Assembly: GCA_036245525.1 (NCBI GenBank)
Contig: BTPG01000001.1
Location: forward strand, 218,068,930 to 218,132,929
Direction: 5' to 3'
Source: Semisulcospira habei
Lineage: Eukaryota > Mollusca > Gastropoda > Semisulcospiridae
Length of the DNA stretch: 64,000 bases
The notes beneath the pieces were generated by a model. It was not told the origin of the DNA. It made no database searches and was given only the letters and a program-made list of their open reading frames with translations. How positions within the stretch are numbered: position 1 is the stretch's first letter; each line of letters begins with the position of its first letter. Below, piece by piece: positions 46,412-57,483 of the stretch. The position numbers were made by a program, and so were the translations under genes.

Positions 46412-46826
46412 ACGTAAATCTACCCAGCAAAAATCTACACAGCTTGAATCTACCTGGGCGTAAATCGACCCAGTGTAAATTTGTGCTGTTGCTATTCCAT
46501 TGAGACATTTTTATTTGAGTAAATTCAAGCCTTTGTTGACTTATGCTGGGCGGATTCATGCTGGGTGGATTCACACTGAATTTATTTACGTCTTAAAATG
46601 AATGAAATCTCGAAGGCACACATTTGCGCTGGGTAGATGCATGCCAAGGTGTTTTAGTATTAGTGCTGAGTACATTGCGCTGGGTAGTGTCACGCAGGAT
46701 AGTTTTGCATAAATATAGTGAAATTGACCACTTCAGTACCAGTGGTGGCAGTCAGCTGAAAATCCAGGGGCTCAAAGTTTTGTTTTAGACTGGGTAAATA
46801 AAATACATTGAGCAATATTTTGCTTC
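46412..46826. repeat. Short degenerate motif repeats in both orientations
   Basis: Repeats of TAAATCTACCCAGC type run at 46412-46480 (variants: ATCTACACAGC, AATCTACCTGGGC). Complementary GCTGGGTAGATGC / GCTGGGTGGATTC forms run at 46548-46690. The two groups face each other across about 70 bp. Confidence 0.6.
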
Positions 46827-46946
46827 ATATAGTGCCGATAACAGGCAGATGTGATTACTTGACCCGAATCAAAACGTCCTGGGCTGATGCCACGGACATT
46901 TTAATTCGGGTCTCATAATCACATCTGCCTGTTATCGGCACTATAT
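46827..46946. other. 120-nt hairpin
   Basis: Perfect 31-bp arms (46827-46857 and 46916-46946; the outer bases are ATATAGTGCCGATAACAGGC) are followed by an inner 9-bp stem (GACCCGAAT/ATTCGGGTC) and an unpaired interior. It may be a tiny foldback element or a structured RNA. Confidence 0.7.
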
Positions 46947-47337
46947 CAAGAAAAATGTTGCATTATATATCTACTGCATTTTTGCAACACCCAAAAATTA
47001 CAGTACTACCACCAGTACTGTATTTTTGCAACATCCTTGCAAGTTACAGTATAATCGTTTGACCTCTTCCATGATCAATGCAATTTTTTTATTTTTTCCA
47101 GGTGAAGCATGACGCAGTCAGCCACTGTGACGATAGAAAAGCGCTCTCTGCAGCGTCTGGCTGTGGTGCTACCACTCGGCTCCACATTTTGTTACCTGTC
47201 CTACCTGATGTTGTTTGGACCGTGTACAATTAGCCTACCAGGTTTGAAGGTTTGTACGCCTGCTCACTGTAGTCACATAATAACATGGATGGGACTTTTT
47301 CCGGCTACAGCCGGAATTCCTGATTTTTAAAAAGAAT

Positions 47338-47705
47338 GTATTTTTCTCAAAAATGTACTTTTTCGAAAAATACTTACCGATGGCATTACTATGTGGAAGA
47401 TAGACTTAGCTTATCGATTTCAGCCTAAGAATCTGTTGTGTATACATACACAACCAGGGAGGCGACTCTAGGGCGCCGTTACCAAGACACCCTGAGTAGC
47501 CTCCCTTCCCTCCCCATCCGGGTACGTGTGCAGTAGTGCCACGACAGTCGAACACTATAGCGCTCCGGCGGCAAACGGGGTAGGCGGCAGGGCCATTCGA
47601 GTAATGCCATTGGTAATTTTTTTTCGAAAAAATACATTTTAGAGAAAAATACATTTGTTTCCTCAAAATACATTACCGATGGCATTACTATGTGGAAGAA
47701 TAGTG
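47338..47705. repeat. Foldback and direct repeat bordering the GC-rich region
   Basis: TGTATTTTTCTCAAAAATG... at 47338 is complemented by the AT-rich ...AAATACATTTTAGAGAAAAATACA block near 47625-47655. ACCGATGGCATTACTATGTG occurs in direct orientation at about 47377 and 47679. The ~230-bp interior is GC-rich. Confidence 0.6.
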
Positions 47706-50491
47706 AAAAGGAGGAAGGTGCTGCCCACTAGGTTCCACCACTGCTCGTGCTTAGCAATCGCGACCAGGAGCAACCTCCTGACGATTTCAGCTATGCGGAC
47801 CAGAGGCGCCGGATGGGAGAATTGCGTCGCAGGGAAGGTCCCCACCAGGGCCAGGAGACCGCTGGCCCTAGAGGCCCCTGAGGTAAAACCGGGCGAGGAA
47901 CTGCCTGTCACCAAAGGCGGCTACAAGGTCCAGTACGGCGCAGTGTGAACGAATGAACACACCGCCCGAGGGGACCGCCTTGACCTTGCACATGGAGAAA
48001 AACCCGCCCTGAAGCCTCCGCCGGGGCGAGCTGCCCGCACGCAGAGCGTGGGGCCTAGGGCAGCCAACCGGGGAGCATCTGCGCTGAATCTGCCACTGCC
48101 AGGGGAAGGGCAGGAAGAGAGGATCCGGACAAGCTGGGAGGCTTCGCCCAGCGCAAGGAGACTCACCGAGTCCTGACGGCGGGAGTCCCGGGTCCAGGCA
48201 GGGCCCCCGAGGGGCGCAGGGCCACCCTTGGCCCTGGTCAAAGGGAGCCAAACCACGCCAAGAAGAGGGAGACGTAAGGGAGATGCACAGAGCCATCGGC
48301 CCTGTCCTGTAGGATAGGCTGGGCCCACCGCGAGCGCGAGCGGCGCGCTGGCTCTGGACGTGTAGCGTGAGCCAGCGAGGAGCCGGTTTTCCTGGTTACG
48401 TCCGCCCGGCCGGTCAAGGCGGGGCGCATAAGGAGACGCAAGGAGCCCTCGGCCCTGTCCTGTAGGACAGGCCGGGTCCGCTGCGCGAGCAAGCAGCCCG
48501 TGACTCTGGATGCTGTAGCGCCAGCCAGCCAGGGGCAGGTCTACCTGGTCACGTCCGCCCGGCTGGTCAATGCGGGGCGGGTAAGGCGAAGCATGGGGCC
48601 ATCGGCTCTGTCCTGTAGGACAGGCCGGGTCCGCCGCAAGTGTGTGCGGCGCGCTGGCTCTGGACACTGAAGCGCTAGAGACGCATGGAGCCATCGGCCC
48701 TGTTCTGTAGGACAGGCCGGGTCTGCCACGCGCGAGCAGCCCGTAACTCTGGACGCTGTAGCGCCAGCCAGCCAGGGGCAGCTGTACCGGGTCACATCCG
48801 CCCGGCCAGCCAAGGCAGGGCGGGTAAGGAGGCGCACGGAACCAATGGACCTGTCCTGTAGGATGCGCTGGCTCTGGACACTGTATCGCAAGCCAGCGAG
48901 GAGCCGGTCTTCCTGGGTATGTCCACCCGGCCGGCCAAGGCGGGGTACGTAAGGAGACCCATGGAGCCATCGGCCCTGTCCTCTAGGACAGACCGGGTCC
49001 GCCATGCGCGCGAGCAGCCCATGACTCTGGATGCTGTAGCGCCAGCCAGCCAGAGGCAGGTCTACCTGGTCATGTCTGCCCGGCCAGCCAAGGCGGGGCT
49101 CAAAAGGGGACGCATGGGACCAACGGCCCTGTCCTGTAGACAGGCCGGAGCCACTGAGAGCGCGAGCAGCGCGCTGAGTCTGGACGCTGTAGCGCCAGAA
49201 AGGGGCAGGACCTTCAGGCTATGTCCGCCCAGCGGGGCTCGCTAGGAGACTACGGAGCCAATGGCCCTGTCTGTAGACAGGCCGGATCCACGGAGAGGGC
49301 GGAAACCGCGCTGACTCTGGACGCTGTAGCGCGAGCCAGGGGCAGGCCCTCCTGGCTACGTCCACCCAGCGGGGCATGGTAGGGGGCGCCCGGAACTAAC
49401 GGCCCGGTCCGGAGACAGGCCGGATCCACGGAGAGTGTGTGCATCTTGCAGAGCCAGACAAATGTCGGAAGGAAGCCGACCACAGGATACATCTGCCAGT
49501 GGCCAAGGCGGGGCTCAAGGGGGCACGCAGGGCCAACGAACCAGAGCTGAAGACAGGGCAGATCAGCTGATAGCGCGCGCCGCTCGCTGACTGTGGGCAC
49601 CGTAACAAGAGCCAGCTGGAAGCAGATATGCCTGGTGAAGGGCGGCCAAGGCAGGGCTCACTAGGAGATGCGCGGAACCATCAAACCTGAGCTGCTGACA
49701 AGCTGGGTGTACAGAGATCACTGGCGGATCGCTGACCCTGGCCGCTGGCAAGTTTCTGCAGGAAAACAGGCCGTCCCGGATGCGTGCCCCGCACCCATCC
49801 CGGAAGAGTCGCCATTTCACTGGTACCCAAAGCGGGAGGAAGATCTGCCGTCCGCTGTCAAGACCTCCACCGCCGCAAGCATGAAGGGTCTCGAGGAGAG
49901 AGCTAGCCACACAACCGCCAGGCGAGAACGGAGTCGCTACTGCATCGAGTGGGGGATGGGCAAGCCCGTGGTGAGGCTGAGGAGAACGACGGTCTAGCAT
50001 CGATACCAGTTGAAGGGCATGACGAGGAGCAGGATCCCACCCGCACACGTGAGCCAAGGTAAGACCTGAGCACCAATCCATCCGAACCAACGAGACGCAA
50101 ACAGGCCGATAGGGGTCCCCCAGCGTGCGACAACAGATGGAAGACCTTGGGCCGAAGGGGAAAGCCCGGAACTGAAAGGCCGTCCTGCAAGAGGCGAAGC
50201 GCAGGATCTGCCAAGAGGCTGGGAGAACGGAGACGCGAAGGAAGACGTATGCCAGAAGAGGCTGATGGCAAGGTTCGTGGGCGCAAGGTGGCCTCCAGGC
50301 CCCGCGCTGTCTCCAACTGCTATGGGGGAGCAGAAAAGAACTGTGGAGCACGTACCGGAGGAAGAAGGACCACCGAATGCGGCCACGGCAAGGGCGTGGG
50401 TGGTAAGCAAGGGAAGCCACTTGGCAGGTCGCGACCGCCAAGGCGAGGAGGACACGCCAGGGATCCACGTGAGGGTGCTCCAGGGACTCAT
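47706..50491. repeat. GC-rich region with tandem array (about ten units of ~140-155 bp at 48290-49680)
   Basis: Units start GGCCCTGTCCTGTAGGACAG and include CTCTGGACGCTGTAGCGC and TCCGCCCGGCC-type blocks. Starts are near 48290, 48449, 48601, 48691, 48845, 48969, 49119, 49261, 49399 and 49536, the last ones diverged. Each unit starts with an 18-bp hairpin (CCTGTCCTGTAGGACAGG). Long minus frames (47921-48970, 49563-50468) exist because stops are rare at this GC content. Their repetitive Pro/Arg-rich translations argue against real proteins. The LINE at 50492 interrupts the region. Confidence 0.75.
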
Positions 50492-51985
50492 CCAGGTAAT
50501 CTCTCTTTCCTGTCCAAGCTTCTTGAGAAGGTTGTCCTCAACCAGCTCAACCTCCACCTCGCTGACAACAACCTCCTCAGTGCCTTCCAGTCTGCCTATC
50601 GCAAACATCACAGCACTGAAACAGCCCTTCTACATATCCTAAACGACTTGCTTCTCTCCACTGACTCTGGCAACATCTCCCTTCTTACGCTACTTGATCT
50701 CTCTGCCGCCTTCGACACCATAGACCACTCTATCTTCCTCCACCACCTTCACCACTCCTTTGGCATCACTGACTCTGCTCACTCCTGGTTTCTCTCCTAC
50801 CTCTCCAACAGACAGCAGTCCGTCACCATCGACGGCGTCTCCTCCAACCCAGTCAGGCTCTCCTGCGGCGTTCCACATGGGTCCGTCCTGGGCCCAGTCC
50901 TTTTCACACTCTACACCTCTCCCCTGTCCAACATCATGCAGTCTCACCACATACACCACCACCTCTACGCTGACGACTCACAACAACTAGACAAAGACAA
51001 ACTCGACAACACTCAGTCACTACTGACTCGCACGGCTGACTGCTACGAAGACGTGAAAAACTGGATGACAGCAAACAAGCTCAAACTAAACGACGACAAA
51101 ATGGAAGCTATGCTGGTAGGCACTCACCAGAAACTTTCCCAGCTCCCTCCCTCTCTCCACCTTCAACTCGACAGCACCCCCATCTCCCTCTCTGATTCGG
51201 TCAAGAACCTTGGCATTATCCTCGATTCCTCTCTTTCCATGACCAGCTTCGTCTCCGCCACGGCCCAGGCATGTTATTTCCACCTCCGCCGCATCAGTCA
51301 GATCAGAAAATACCTCACTACCGAAGCTGCCACCAAACTCGCTGTCTCTCTCATCCTATCTCGCATCGACTACTGCAACTCTCTCCTTTCCGGCCTTCCT
51401 CACTCTACCACTCTCACTCTCCAGCGCGTCCAGAACAATGCTGCCCGCCTCGTCCTCGGAAAGAAAAAATCCGACCACATCACTCCCCTGCTCAAGCTCC
51501 TTCACTGGCTCCCCATCCCCCAACGCATCCAATACAAGATTCTGTCTCTCTGCTACAAATCCCTGAACAACTACGCTCCTACCAATCTCACCAACTTACT
51601 TCACCCCTACACTCCTTCCCGCTCCCTCCGCTCCGCCTCTGACCCTCTCCGCCTCCTCATCCCCCGCACCAAACTCAGCACTTTCGGCCCCCGTTCCTTC
51701 TCCGTCTACGGTCCATCCACCTGGAACACTCTCCCACTCTCTCTCCGTCAGAAACACTCTCTCTCCTCCTTCCAGTCCTACCTCAAAACTCACCTCTTTC
51801 AACAGTTCTAGCACTATATCACCACACTCCCCACCCCAAGCTGACCGTCGTAATGTTCTTTCACTATTTGTGGTACTTGAGTCACTGTCTAAAGCGTGCG
51901 CAAGCGTCTGCGAGTTGTGAGTGCGCGCTTAGAGTTATAATTATTATAAGATAAGCGCATTATAAATACCGTAATTATTATTATT
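50492..51985 (+). mobile_element. CR1/L2-like LINE, 5'-truncated, RT-encoding
   Basis: The homology begins at about 50492 (GNLSFLSKLLEKVV) and the frame is open to TAG at 51809-51811, about 440 residues. RT motifs are QSAYRKHHSTETALL, LLDLSAAFDTIDH, GVPHGSVLGPVLF (canonically GVPQGS), LYADDSQ and KLNDDKMEAML. The C-terminal LSGLPHSTTLTLQRVQNNAA and TWNTLPLSLRQKHSL are typical of CR1/L2 elements. The 3' untranslated region ends in TATAAATACCGTAATT and ATT repeats at about 51985. Remarkably, no stop or frameshift is seen in the RT frame. ORF1 and endonuclease are missing. Confidence 0.92.
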
Positions 51986-52900
51986 ATTAATCTGCATGGC
52001 CGGGGTCGGCAGAAACCCCGTGCTGGTCCGGGAGACACGGACTAAGGTCGCTGCGTAGAAGAGCCCGAAGGGGGATGCTAGGCGGTAGGTCTTGGGCGTG
52101 GCGAGTCCCGAAGAGAGCGAAGGCCGTCCTGTTCCTCAGCGGAGACGGAGGGCAGATGTCCAGACGCAGGAGTGGGGGGGGGGGGGGGGGGGGGGGGGGG
52201 GGGCGTCTGATCGCGACTATGGAGGCGCGGCACAGGGCCACCCTGCGGACGGATGAAACTCGAAGATTCAAGCCCATTGAGGCGGCGCCCTGAAGGGCGC
52301 TGATCCCGGGACACTAACCTGATGAAGATAGTCTAGGTCCCGCTGGAACGCCGGCTGCTGCATGCGCTGTAGTGTGGCGGGGCGCTGTGGGTCTTGAAAA
52401 GGAAACCTGCAAAGTGTAGCCAGGGTGCCGTAGTCCCGGGAAGTTAGCCTGTGCTGTAGCAAAGCAGGGTCCCGCTGCTCGCTGGCGCCGGGATGCCGCC
52501 GTCTCAAGAAGTTAACCTGTGCTGTAGCCAGGCCGGGTCCCACCACTCGCTGGCTTCTGCCGCACACGCTGCAGCGTGGCGGGGTGCTGTCGTCTCGAGA
52601 AGTTAACCTGTGCTGTAACCAAGCAGGGTCCCGCTGTTCGCTGGCATCTTTCGCATGCGCTGTAGTGCGGCGGGGTGCAGTAAACTCAGGAAGTGGACCT
52701 GTACTGTAGCCAGGTCGGGTCCCGCTGCTTGTTGCTCGCTGGCATCCACTCCGTGCAGTAGGCGGCTTGGGGGCCGCCAGTCGGGAGTCTCAACGCTCGG
52801 GGCCATCGGCACTGCTGAACCGTCGCCGTAGATGGGCCGGGCACGAAGGGCCCGGGAGCCGCCGCGTCGTAGACAGGCTTTGACCCGCCGGTCGCGCAAG
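51986..52900. repeat. GC-rich repeats, second array
   Basis: After a G run (52174-52203), units of ~110-130 bp recur at about 52300-52760 with GTTAACCTGTGCTGTA, GGTCCCGCTG and TGTAGTGTGGCGGGG blocks. They recall the GC-rich array at 48.3-49.7 kb (CTGTAGC, CGGGTCC) but are not the same unit. No gene. Confidence 0.6.
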
Positions 52901-53687
52901 GAACAACATGAATACAGTTGAGAAACGCTAGCCAATGAGAAGACGGATTACAACAGCTGAAGGCTATTCAGCCAATCACAGACTAGAGTTCGCTCTGATC
53001 TGTCATGTACTACAGCGCGAGAGCGACACGTGAATTGGTTTTCGGTGAATGGAATCTGTGTTCGTGTTAAACAGGTGAATAATAGTGAAATTGCCCTGGT
53101 TGGGAACACGAAACCAGCTTCGTGTAAAGCGATATTTTGTGTTAAGCATTTCGTGTTATCAGTGAAATTTTAATACAGAATAAGAAGGCAGTCGGCCGCG
53201 AATGCAAAAACGGTTCGTGTTAACCGGAAATTTGTATTAAGCGGTCCGTGGCGCAGTGGTTAAGGCGCCTGCCACCAATGCTAAAGGTGCGAGGTTTGAT
53301 TCCGGGTTCCGGCGTCGGATTTTTCTCCTCTAGTAAGTGTCACCGTTAATTCGGGCGGACCGTCGGGGGTTCTTTCTCCGGGTACTCCGGCTCTTCCTCC
53401 CCCTCCACTTTGGTATCAGTTTCAGCCAACTTAATAAAATTTCAAATACAAAACGATTTCCAAATACCGTCAGTAGCTCGCTTGAGCTTGCCCTTAGCAC
53501 CACGTGAATGTTCTGTGTTTACGTACAGTGTGTGAGTGAATGAGTGTGATTCACGTGAGCGTGCTTGTTGGGTTCAGTTCGCGGCTACATTCTGCGCATT
53601 GAGTTATATTATAAATATGAGAAATGCGCCATATAAATGCTATGCATTATTATTATTAAGCGAGTTTGTATTAACTGGACTCCACTG
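52901..53687 (-). mobile_element. Half of a pogo-like MITE (reversed), with a SINE inserted
   Basis: This matches the left half of MITE copy 1 in reverse. It ends GGACTCCACTG at 53687 before TA, and starts abruptly at AACAACATG (52901). A tRNA-derived SINE sits at about 53243-53655. Confidence 0.85.
53243..53655 (+). mobile_element. tRNA-derived SINE
   Basis: The head contains A-box TGGCGCAGTGG (53249-53259) and B-box GGTTTGATTCC (53293-53303). The body follows, and the 3' end reads AAATGCGCCATATAAATGC and ATT repeats. The 3' end resembles the CR1/L2-like LINE tail (AAGCGCATTATAAATAC then ATT repeats), implying mobilisation by such a LINE. Flanking ATTAAGCG may be a short TSD, though it overlaps the tail repeats. 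Confidence 0.8.
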
Positions 53688-53949
53688 TACGCTAATAAAA
53701 TACAATGTTCTTTCGATCCAAATGGGTTAAAAGTTGACCTTAGACAGTCCACTGTACAGGGAACAATAGACAACAATTCATAAATTTCCACGAACATGTC
53801 AAATGCACATAAACATTGCCAGTTGTTGTGAAAAGCTGTGCGATATTGGCAAGCATACCAAAGGCAGGCAGGTGGAAAAACTCGGTAAAGTCGTGATGCA
53901 CATGCTAAAGGGGTCAGTCATGAACACTGAGCACTTTGTTTCGCTACAA

Positions 53950-54150
53950 ATACCGGTACAGTAGGGGCATAATTGTCACTTTCCTAACCATGCCACCACG
54001 AAAAAGCTGAACGTCAGTAGATCAAAGCCGGGCGCTAGCATGGCTGCAGGATGGAATTTCCGGACGAGAAGTTGGGAGACGTCTTGGGGTGTCCCATTTA
54101 GTGATCCAGAGGCTGGTGGCATGATTTCAAGAAACTAAAAGGGCAGTTTG
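53950..54150 (+). pseudogene. Tc1/mariner transposase N-terminal fragment
   Basis: ATG at 53990 reads MPPRKKL, followed by a frameshift, then a helix-turn-helix like that of Tc1-type transposases (SRALAWLQDGISGREVGRRL, then GVSHLVIQRLVA), a stop and QETKRAV. The body is replaced by a half-MITE at 54151, and no catalytic residues remain. Confidence 0.7.
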
Positions 54151-54508
54151 TTGTTTGCATCATTTGTGTACCAACACAACCCTTTTACCATTGCGGGATT
54201 GTACTTCAGCCTGTGTTGCTTTTACCTGATAATTTGTAACTTACTATGGATTTTACCTGATGGATTTTACATTAAATACGCGAGCTGAACATGTTTCCTT
54301 GTGTTTTCCTAGCGAGCTGAAGGTATGCATATAAAGTACAATAATGTGCACTTTTAACCTCGAACTCATTCACACACACACAATCTCTTACACACTTTTT
54401 CCTTGAGGTCCGCTATCAATTTTGAGGCCATATTGGTTAACACGAAATACGTTTAACACGAAGTGATTTTCCGTGTCCCCAGAAATTCATGTTAAGTGGA
54501 CTCCACTG
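54151..54508 (+). mobile_element. Half of a pogo-like MITE (forward)
   Basis: This matches the right half of MITE copy 1, starting at TTGTTTGCATC and ending GGACTCCACTG before TA at 54509-54510. Together with the reversed left half at 52901-53687 it makes up one whole element, broken at a TTGTT present in both. Confidence 0.85.
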
Positions 54509-54995
54509 TACTTGCGACGATAAACAATGACACAAAAAAGTGGGGTGGCCCTTAAGTTTTGACCATTAGTATAGTTTAGGTTGCGTTTCATGTGCAAATA
54601 TTAAAACCTTCTTTTGTTATGAATGGATCAACTTCGCTATATGTACACGCACATGTACATATCCAGCGTGAATATACCCAGAGAAATTCAAACCAGCATA
54701 ATTACAGTTCAGTTCAGTTTGATCAAGATAGGATCTCAGTGCTCAGAAAGTTGTTTTTTTCACAGTAGGCATTAAATGTGTGAGAATGATTGTGTGACTG
54801 ATTTCAGAGTTTGAGTCACTATCTCCACCTCCACTTCAGGCTTCAGGTCTTGGCTTTGCAGACTGCACTGCCTTCGTATAAGGTGCTGCTTTTTGTTGGA
54901 CTGTAAAGCCCCAGATGGGAATCCACCCGTTTTTATATCGCGGTGTGAAAGCAACACGAAAGCACTGGAGACAAAAATCGAGAACGTAGAATGTA

Positions 54996-55093
54996 AGTAG
55001 TCGATAGGTAGCTTTGGTTTCCTCTATCCCTGAATGCACTGTTTTAGTAATTTGTCAGTAGTCGATAAGTAGCTTTGGTTTCCTCAATCCCTG
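54996..55093. repeat. Short tandem duplication
   Basis: AGTAGTCGATAGGTAGCTTT with CCTCTATCCCTG is repeated as AGTAGTCGATAAGTAGCTTT with CCTCAATCCCTG about 61 bp later. The solo LTR begins directly after the second. Confidence 0.8.
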
Positions 55094-55949
55094 TGTTACG
55101 TTTGTGGTTGTGTTATCCTGTGAGAGCGTGCATGTGTTGATCGTAGGTAACGATCCATTGTTTATTTGAGCTATCATGGTTTCGATTCACGTGCCTTTTT
55201 AGTAAGATTTTCTTTTGTTCGTGAGTAGAGCCGATTTCGTTTTGTTAAGTTTAGTCCGGAACGTTCTAGAAAGGTCGCCCTGTCTAGTGACATCGTAAGT
55301 GTCACGTCGGGTAGTTGGCATCGCAACATTTTCACTACTTTTTGTTTTCCTGTGCGCGTGAATTGAGCAGCTTTTATTTTGTTTTGGGAATGTTCTCGTA
55401 CCTTTTTGAGCTTTCATGGAACGTGGTGATAGGGATACCATACTTTTATGTGTCTTAATTATACGCTAGAATTTAGAGCTGAAGTGAGCAGCCGAGTTTT
55501 TGTAGCCTGTTATATTGTTTCTAGAAAGTTTATGTTAATGAGCTTCGGCTGCGTGTTTCGTTCTGATTGGTTGAGTTGTATGTTTTCCGTAGACGATTCT
55601 AGATTTTTGTAGTATATATAAGGAGGGCGCTGGGAAAGCCCGTTCGTACATTGTCTTGCTTTGTCAGTTGTAGAGACACGTAGTTTATTGCGAGAGGCGC
55701 TGGGTATGAGAAACTTTGTGTCGCAGTGTGGACATTGCAGAAGAGACTTTGTTTGTGCATTTGAAAGTGCATTACTGTGTGGATATCGCATCGCTGAATT
55801 AAATATTGTTGGAACTGTTATTCCAGTATTGTCTACATCCTTAAGCCACGGTTGACGGATTGCAGCTGAACGAGGTTTATTTTAAAGAACTCAACGTATG
55901 TGTGTCTAGTGTGTTTATCATACTTCGACTACAACTCCACCACGTAACA
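55094..55949 (+). mobile_element. Solo LTR (856 bp) with 5-bp TSD
   Basis: Starts TGTTACG and ends CGTAACA, flanked by CCCTG at 55089-55093 and 55950-55954. It has the inverted CCAAT (ATTGG at 55566), a TATA box TATATATAAG (55613-55622), and ATTAAA (55798-55803) as a possible poly(A) signal, all in plus orientation. No internal region belonging to it is seen. Confidence 0.85.
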
Positions 55950-55954
55950 CCCTG

Positions 55955-56285
55955 TGTCACGACCCCAGCTTCCAGGGCATTGGAGTCCCTGGCCCTGATC
56001 TTGACAAAGCACTGCACCTATCCCCACATCTGAAGCATCAGTCTGCAACACTAGGGGTTTATCTAAGTCTGGCATACAGGAGACTGGACTAGCACAAAGT
56101 CAATCCTTCAGTGTTGAAAGACTGCCTCACAGGACTCAGACTTCTCTCCTTTGGTCAAGTCTGTCAACGGTACCGCTATGGCTGCAAAATGTGGGACGAA
56201 TTTCCTGTAATAGCCTGCTAGCCCTAAGAATGACCTCACTTGCCTTTTGGTACTGGGACGAGGAGTGCAGTTAGTCTCCAAACTC
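55955..56285 (-). pseudogene. Gypsy-type pol fragment (RT end/RNase H), fragment 1
   Basis: The minus strand encodes the part corresponding to PLTDLT, a DKPLVLQTDASD block and CQDQGQG, i.e. the RNase H opening, homologous to 58740-58490. It is joined to a GGGGTCGTGACA end like the LTR end at 61946. The plus strand lies beside the solo LTR. Confidence 0.75.
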
Positions 56286-57483
56286 GAGTTTGCACTGCCG
56301 TGAACCTAAAGGGAGCATGAGCATCGCGCTATTCTACTGTTATTCTACGCCGCAGTGCCGGGACGGTCGTCGAATCACACGTGTTGACAGCCATGGGTGT
56401 TTTGTTTTGGGCTCGGTGGTCGCGATTTTATCCCGGCTGCGTAAACATAGCAATAGAGGCAACACTAGCCACCAAGATACATACAGTACATTTAGCTTCT
56501 CACAAGCTCCCGCACTCTGCGCGGAACTCATGAAGATCTATGCCTCTTGGGGAGTTTTGTCTTTGGTTATGGGCGAACATTGCTAGGCAGTGAATGCCAT
56601 CCGTCTGATGTAAAAACAAGAATATATTATCCTCGTGACAGTATGTCGTAACGGTGGAATGAATGTTTCTTGATAGGTTCATTTGTCTCTGTGCACATCA
56701 GATGGAACAGAGAACCTTCTGCCATACCATCTGACGGCAGTTCCGATGAAAGCGGCCTTTAAGGCAGGCTAAAGCCTTGTACTGTCCCCAGCCCTCAACC
56801 AAATAATAGCCCTATCCAAGACCATTTTAGTATATATTTAATTTTTTATTTGTAACCTGGCTTTTAAATTTCTGCCCGTATATGTGCCTCAGCAGATACA
56901 AGTATATTCCGTAGTGAACCCGACTCTGTCTGTACCAGAACAAAAGAGGGGGGAAAAGTGTGCTCATTTATAATATGGCCATTGATGTAGGTTACTAAAA
57001 AACAAAAGAAACGGCTGAAACTCACTGCAAAACACAATAGCCCATCTCGCTCCCTTTCCCCCACCCAGCCTGGAAATTAAAATTGTGTGAACTGAAAAAG
57101 CAAAACTTAGGCACAGATTCTCATGGGTCACGGTCCTGTAACTTGCTTGGCGGACATTTGAGGATCTATGCCTTTTCTCATCTGTAGCAAGGACCACTAT
57201 CACACTGAATTAATACACTCAATGATAAACACCTCCTGTCTGGAATAAACATAGATCCTCATGACGCCCGCAGATACGAAAGCTAATGAGAATCCTGACT
57301 CTTGCCTGCCTCTATCATTATGCTGGTCCTTACATACAAGAAGCTGCGCGAGCTGATTCAGTGACTGCCTTCCGCCATTGTATTAGAGGCGATGACAGCA
57401 ATTATAAACAAACCGTTCTGGACAGAAACCGAGAAGAGCGCGAGCTCACATTCCATCGAATCAAAATGATTAGGTTTTTCTGA
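56286..57483. other. Unannotated, with short inverted segments
   Basis: An inverted pair (CACAGATTCTCATG, GAGGATCTATGCC; and complement near 57240-57300) suggests a small foldback at about 57110-57300. Similar AGATCTATGCC sequences occur near 56533 and 62819. No gene. Confidence 0.4.

Noticed and set aside
47921..50468. Long minus-strand open frames (up to 349 codons) in the GC-rich region
   Set aside because: They follow from few stop codons at high GC; the translations are repetitive because the DNA repeats, and overlapping frames are equally open.
53950..54570. Complete Tc1/mariner element
   Set aside because: Only the N-terminal helix-turn-helix is readable; the sequence after 54511 is too weak to call the other end.
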